Positions 58,696 through 64,000 of a stretch of DNA of 64,000 nucleotides are shown one piece after another (the stretch's first letter is position 1; each line of letters opens with the position of its first letter). Made by a program: the position numbers and the translations under genes. This stretch comes from Inonotus obliquus (taxonomy: Eukaryota; Basidiomycota; Agaricomycetes; Hymenochaetales; Hymenochaetaceae): assembly GCA_032164295.1 (NCBI GenBank), contig JAJHTX010000004.1:2294001-2358000 (forward strand), written 5' to 3'. The notes under the pieces were generated by a model. It was not told where the DNA came from, ran no database searches, and worked only from the letters and a program-made list of their open reading frames with translations.

Positions 58696-59593
58696 ATGTA
58701 CCTCAAATTCACAGCTACCCTCATCATTGCATTGGGAGCATCGCCCTTCAGTGTCGCTAGACCAATCAAGACACCTGTTAGTTTTCACTCCCTTCTTCCG
58801 GCTGTCGTATTGAAGGCGACAAGCTTCTAGGTAACCGATGACTTGTCCGTGGACTGCCCGGTGAGTGCTAATTATCGTCGTTGAGCACTGATACTAATTA
58901 TTGCCACCTAGCTCCAACGTGAGGGGTCAACATCCCTGCAGGGTGTCAACGTAATTGTATATGGAGGTAACGTAAGCTTCGACATGAATAAGGTATGCAA
59001 TCTTATTAGACTAGTATTCATGAACGAACTGATATAATAAACAGAATAATAACGACTTGGATAGGATGCCTGAACAAGGACAGGACAGATTTACACACAC
59101 TGCACAAAGCCTCGCGGATGTTAGTTTCCTAATTCTCAAACCCCATCCCTTTGTCGACAACTGAGTTATTTGGAAAGTCGATTAGTGACCCTTCCGTCGT
59201 CTGCCCATCAGATATTTCATGTGTTGAACCCAACTCTGTCAGTTTATCCGATTCAAGGACTATGTCGTCAACGATGGAAAACCTCTCCGTGCGTCGCCAT
59301 CATTGTATCCTGAGACACTTCTCTGGTTAAGCTGACAATTACACCATGTAGGCTTCGGCTCACCCTGTCTCTCAGGTCACTCCAACGTCCAGTTCAATGA
59401 GCGCGGAAAAGGTCAGCGATTTAGCTCTACAGTGTCTCATCCTCTTATCTGATTCCTACGATTACACAGACAACGGATGCAACTGACGAGGAGAGATTAC
59501 CTGGTGATCCGGTAAGCGTCGCAGATGCATAGTCTGCAGTTCAGTTTTAAAATAGATGGCCTGTACTGAGTGGGCTTATATCAGGTCCCCTGA
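58696..59593 (+). CDS. Small predicted secreted protein 3 (162 aa, eight mini-exons)
   Basis: Eight exons: 58696-58776, 58831-58860, 58912-58992, 59045-59119, 59178-59288, 59352-59411, 59470-59511 and 59585-59593. Every intron falls between codons (phase 0). Signal peptide MYLKFTATLIIALGASPFSV with likely cleavage before RPIKTP. The mature chain is acidic, with few Cys (SVDCP, VVCPSDISCVEP) and a Ser/Thr-rich end. No family recognised. The last exon holds only VP and the stop. The consistent phases over seven introns make the model much better than chance. Confidence 0.6.
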
Positions 59594-60256
59594 ACGAGTG
59601 CGCCTATCCAAAACGTACTTCCGTGCCCCAGAAGTCTGATACTTTTAACGTTTCCGATCCTCGTTCAGTGTTCGACCGCTCAGTGCTGCTCGTTTGAGTA
59701 TTTCTTGTATTGAAACGGCTCAAGAAAACATGCAAAGGAAAGTTCACATGCATCTCTTGATACATGCATCTGTCTCGTGTGTTCTCCTTTGTTATCATGT
59801 ATTCTCCTGTTCATTATTTTCCTCCAAAGTTTTCTTGATTCTAGCAGAACTCGACAGAGTTGGAGGAAGTAAACGAATTTGTATTTGTAATGTCGGCACT
59901 TTCCCCATTCGGATTCGCGCTCCGCTCGTTTTGTTTTTGTTTTTCATTGTCTATCCTATCCCATATGCTTGGTTGAAACACGTACATAGGTCTCATGGGC
60001 CGCGCCCAAATAACCATAACCTCCTCTTCATAACCTATCATTTCTTGCTCAATGGATTGCTGTTTTCCGCATTTGTTCGGCTCGAGGTCCACTTTAACTC
60101 CGTTGCTTGATGGCGCTCATAATCGGAAGTCAGTCTGTCAAAATGGAACTCTAGTTATAATTGAGCGCTCTATACAATTGGTTGCTCCGTCTATCTGAAA
60201 AAGAAAAACGGCTCAACAATACTTCAAAGCTTTGCCGTCTCTTTCTATGACCCATC
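59594..60256. other. Intergenic region, nothing seen
   Basis: Upstream of cystathionine gamma-synthase. The open frame at 59694-60110 has no features and no plausible splice sites. Confidence 0.5.
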
Positions 60257-62290
60257 ATGAAGGAGCCACTCTACTCACCACCCGGTAGCGCTCCTCTAGG
60301 TGCTTCTATCCCCAGTCTACCTCATGCCCTCTCTGTTTCTCTCCCGACTTGGCGAGATAATGTTGATTGGGCCTCCGGAAACTCGAGAGTCGTTGATGTT
60401 ATGTCTACAGGTTATCCTCGATTCTTTGTACAAAGGAACATTCAAAAGGTACTTGTGAAATATAAACATCATTTTTCTTCCATGATTTGACTGATGCTCT
60501 TTCCGCATTCGTAGCTGGCGAAACACTGTTTAGACGTGATGCGGAATAAAAACGATATGGCTATCCTATTCCCAACGGCCCGCACTGCGGAGGAAGGCGT
60601 TTCGTACATGAGACAAGTGGATGAAAGCTGTGCGGCTCAAGCTCGATCAGTCCAGTTCCGAGTCGAAATCCAGAACGAGGTTGCCACTGTTGCCACGGAT
60701 GGCGGTGTACCCGACGAAAGTGGAGCGGAACTCTACGCACTGGTCTTCCCTCCAGAGTACTGGAAAATTGCTAAATCATTTTGGCAACATGCTGGAATGG
60801 GAATTTCTAGCCGATATGCAGACATGGTTTTGGGTCGATTGGAAGCTGGATACAGGTTGTCGATAATTGAAAAGCCTCTTGAAGGTACCTTGGTGAGTTT
60901 CGGAGTTCAAGCACGTCGAGGTTGGAATATTATCCTAAGTGTGGCTTTTCGATATTTGTATTTACTCAGAATCGGAAACCGGGTGCACTGAAAGAAAAGA
61001 GCATCCTAAAACGCCGAATAGCGAGGATGATCAACAGCAACCGGAGACCTTCAGGCTCAATCCCTACCGATCAAGGTCTTGGGGTTGATCTGGTAGAGGA
61101 AGACCACGTATTCCTGTATCCAACCGGAATGTCCGCGATTTGGCATTCACATCAAATGAGTCTGGCATTCGCGCCAGAACGCAAATGTATCTGTTTCGGG
61201 TTCGTTACTCTCTCTCCCCCTGAGTTGCTCGAGAGTTATTGTAATCTAGGGTCTGATGGATGAGACTCACAGGTTCTCATACACGGATACGATCAAAATC
61301 ATTGATCGCTGGAGTCCCGGCTCAGCAACTTTCTTCGATAGTCCAGACTCTAACCTTGAAGCCCTGGAGAAATTTCTACCGGATTGTACTCCGTCTGCAC
61401 TGTTTTGCGAGGTTCCATCAAACCCTCTTCTTGAAACGCCAAATTTACCACGCCTTCGCGCACTAGCTGATAAATATGGCTTCTTGATCGTTGTGGACGA
61501 AACGGTCGGTAGCTTCATCAATGTCGACGTATTCCGATTCGCGGACATCATCACGACGAGTTTGAGTAAACTGTTCAGTGGGAGCGCGAATGTCATGGGT
61601 GGGAGGTAAAGCCCTTTCTCCTCCTTCTAGTGTCTGAAATTTTAAGCTTCGAGCTAACCAGACTAATTACCGGTGCATAGTATGGTTATCAATCCGAACT
61701 CAAGACACTTTGCCTTCATGAGCGCTCATCTCAGAAAGACCTTCGTTGATGATTACTATTGCGAAGACGCTGTGGTCATGGAGGCAAATTCGCGCGACTT
61801 TGAAGAGCGTGCTGCTGTTATCAATGCAAATACAGTCGCCGTTTGCGAATACCTACGAACCCGATCATTGGCTTTCGCAGGTCCAGACTCTGATAATCCG
61901 TCCCATGAGTGGCGCAAATTTGTCGTCAAGGATGTTTTCTTCCCAGAGTGGGTTACCAGGGAGTACTATGATCTTTGTCGCAAGCCGGGCGCTGAGGACA
62001 ATTTCGGGCCTCTCTTCTCCCTAACCTTCACTTCCCAGGAAGCCTCGCACACCTTTTTTGATGCTCTTCAGTGTGCGAAGGGACCCTCGTTGGGAACAAA
62101 CTTTACACTTTCATGTCCATATACTATTTTGGCTCACTACCATGAACGACCGTGGGCGGCGACGTACAGAATCGAAGAAGGCATCGTCCGGCTTAGTGTT
62201 GGAATGGAAGATAGAGAAGTTTTGATGGGTTGGGTACATGAGGCATTGACAGAAGCTGAAAAATGTTCGACATCACGGAAGGACGGATAG
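60257..62290 (+). CDS. STR2: Cystathionine gamma-synthase
   Basis: PLP enzyme joining an activated homoserine to cysteine to form cystathionine (transsulfuration toward methionine). Five exons: 60257-60448, 60515-60892, 60970-61199, 61273-61605 and 61681-62290, giving 580 aa, the long fungal form. An N-terminal extension (LPTWRDNVDWASGN..VMSTGYPRFF) precedes the fold-type I domain: FLYPTGMSAIWHSHQ, LFCEVPSNPLLETPNL, VVDETVGSFINVDV and the PLP-lysine segment TTSLSKLFSGSANVMGGS. The C-terminal substrate domain ends with RIEEGIVRLSVGMED. Exon joins all close in phase. Confidence 0.94.
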
Positions 62291-62390
62291 TTAGCATATT
62301 CATAGATCATCCTATAATACCAGTACAGGACAGGAATTACATTTTAGCGGACTTGGATCAGGAAAGTCACGTCTCGTCGGGGACAGTTAT

Positions 62391-64000
62391 TTAGCGGCGT
62401 TGCTGTTCACTGAAAGTATTGAGCTCGAGCTCTGAGTCTTGTCGCGTTCGATACCGACCGTCGTACACAGCACTTCGCGCGACGTCCTGTCTTCGGCTCT
62501 TGTCGTTGGAATTATTGATGTCCATATCCTCACCCAGATCTCCCACCAATAGAGTTCGACGGGCTCGATGATCGGTTCTGAGATTTGAGAACGAAACACT
62601 CATAGCGGTAGCCTCGGGTTTGCCAGCGCGACGCAGATTTAGCATGAGCCGACATATCATCACTGTCGTGATAACATTCGTAAACGGTGCGTTGGCAAAC
62701 TTGAGATCCACCTGAGGAAATATAAGCCATTATTAAATATAAAGCAAAGCGGACTTGAGGAAATCCGCCCACCGGTGCCACCTATAATAGAATCAGAATG
62801 AGAGTTGAGCCACCGGAGGCCAAAACAGAATATCACTTACAATGTATGTAATGACATTCGCAACGTTTGCAATGAAAATAACGCTTTGGCCATATGACAT
62901 GAGTTTCGTGCAAGAAATGGATCGGCAAGCTTGCTCACAGAAAGTACATGACACCTGGACCATTCGAAAGCTTGGTCAGTCTGTGGTAGAGTCTATAAAT
63001 TGCGCAGCATACCATCTCGCAACATGACCGTTAGAAGACTGCCCTTCAAAGTCCCGTACGTACGCAGTCGAAGTGCTCTTGCGAGCGTCAGGACAAAAAC
63101 AAGCGTCGGGAATATCAGCTGCCCCATCCAGAACACGGCGAATTCTGATACAGAATGTTTAGTTAAGAGGGTCTCGAGAGTATTGACTGCGCATACTGAT
63201 TCCTCTAAATAGCGACACGTTAGTGAAATGTACTGTCCGTCTGTCGCTGAGCAGAACTCACTCATCTGGTTTTCCCGTCAATATGCAACCTACTTCGCCT
63301 ATCAAAGGAACGCCTAAGCATTGATTAAATTATAGATATGCGTTGCGTATACCATTTGGAAGAGGGGCGAAAGTGCCGCCCGCGACAGCCCACTTGAATC
63401 ACGTCAATCTCCATACATATCCGAAGAGAATAATGAAAAGTGCTGACGCTTTCTAACGCGATCTCCGTAATGAATACCGGAGCCAATAGGACAACGACCC
63501 ACTGAATGACAGACACGTTAGATTTAGATCTACTAGGGCAATTATTCGCGGATTCAGCGCACCAAAGCTTGACCGTAAAGTGCATAAACGCGGAGTGACA
63601 GTGTCAGTCCAGATGCGATGTTGGAAATAATTTGCATCGCCCCCGGGAACTTGACGAAATGTATACACCTATTTACGAGGCTCAACAAGGCAAAGTGCCT
63701 AATTCTCGAACATGCTCACTGCTGTTTATACGAAGAGAGGAAAGGTTAGGAATGTCGTGAGAGAATTTAGGCATTGTACGAACCTCTTCTGTAAGTGGCA
63801 CAAAGAAGCCTAGGGTCCCGATTACTACGACTTCGGAATCATGCTGAACTACACACTCACCCGTCAAAGTCGGAAAGAGTGAGAAGAGCAACGTGTATCG
63901 ATTCTGCGATCCTTGTTAGAAAGGTGCAACGGATAAATGAGAGACTACACGTACCAAAAACCATAGAGCCGTAGGGAAAGTGAACTTGCGCATCCAAAAT
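62391..64000 (-). CDS. Seven-helix membrane protein of the basidiomycete DUF6533 type, 5' end outside window
   Basis: Partial: the gene runs off the right edge, so the first helices are missing. Supported 3' exons: 63204-63013, 62954-62939, 62883-62841, 62781-62755 and 62711-62391. Further 5', exons around 63980-63860 (KFTFPTALWFL|NRYTLLFSLF), 63660-63565 (AMQIISNIASGLTLSLRVYA), and 63512-63450 (WVVVLLAPVFITEIALE) are clear, but the joins between 63204 and 63512 are not resolved. Hydrophobic helices alternate with short loops; the C-terminal tail is hydrophilic (DLGEDMDINNSNDKSRRQDV). The family is common in agaricomycetes and has no known function; family assignment is from pattern only. Confidence 0.7.

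Overview
The window is nuclear DNA of a basidiomycete fungus, most probably an agaricomycete. Genes are dense on both strands and broken by many short introns of about 50-60 nt with GT...AG ends. Gene content also fits: a SIN1/AVO1 subunit of TORC2, a basidiomycete-type seven-helix membrane protein, a GPI-type chitin deacetylase and small secreted proteins. All gene models were assembled by hand by joining exons so that reading phase closes at every intron. No alignment, RNA or database search was available.

Left part (1-26.9 kb), ordinary housekeeping genes: an unrecognised gene (146-955, -), ribosomal protein uL29/RPL35 (1673-2217, +), a tyrosine phosphatase (2722-3939, -), AP-2 sigma (4172-4882, +), SIN1/AVO1 (5092-8367, +), a mitochondrial PPR-type protein (8462-10465, +), a membrane-anchored aspartic protease (10908-13307, -), hydroxyacid-oxoacid transhydrogenase (13642-15704, +), two paralogous CCHC microprotein genes (16842-16991 and 17832-18049, +), a Gfo/Idh/MocA dehydrogenase (18351-19951, +), a GNAT acetyltransferase (20479-21559, -), a doubtful gene (21842-22900, -) and VAC14 (23168-26891, +). 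SIN1 (TORC2), AP-2 sigma (endocytosis) and VAC14 (PI(3,5)P2) all act at membranes, but nothing suggests that they form a functional cluster.

Middle part (26.9-44.5 kb): gene-poor, rich in simple repeats, with chitin deacetylase (30341-31909, -) and a GCK-III/YSK-type Ste20 kinase (38519-41204, -). Between the kinase and the TFIIF-alpha gene (44652-47252, -) lies the most interesting feature of the window. A tandem duplication has joined the kinase promoter, start codon and first intron to the C-terminal winged-helix domain of TFIIF-alpha, giving an intact 119-residue chimeric gene (43357-43854, -) sitting between its two parents.

Right part (44.6-64 kb): TFIIF-alpha, an AFG1-type mitochondrial ATPase (47724-49709, -), an RNF220-like RING E3 ligase (50182-51656, +), eIF3f (52953-54185, +), a stretch with three small predicted secreted proteins each preceded by a TATA box (55080, 56537 and 58696, +), cystathionine gamma-synthase (60257-62290, +) and a seven-helix membrane protein cut by the window edge (62391-64000, -).
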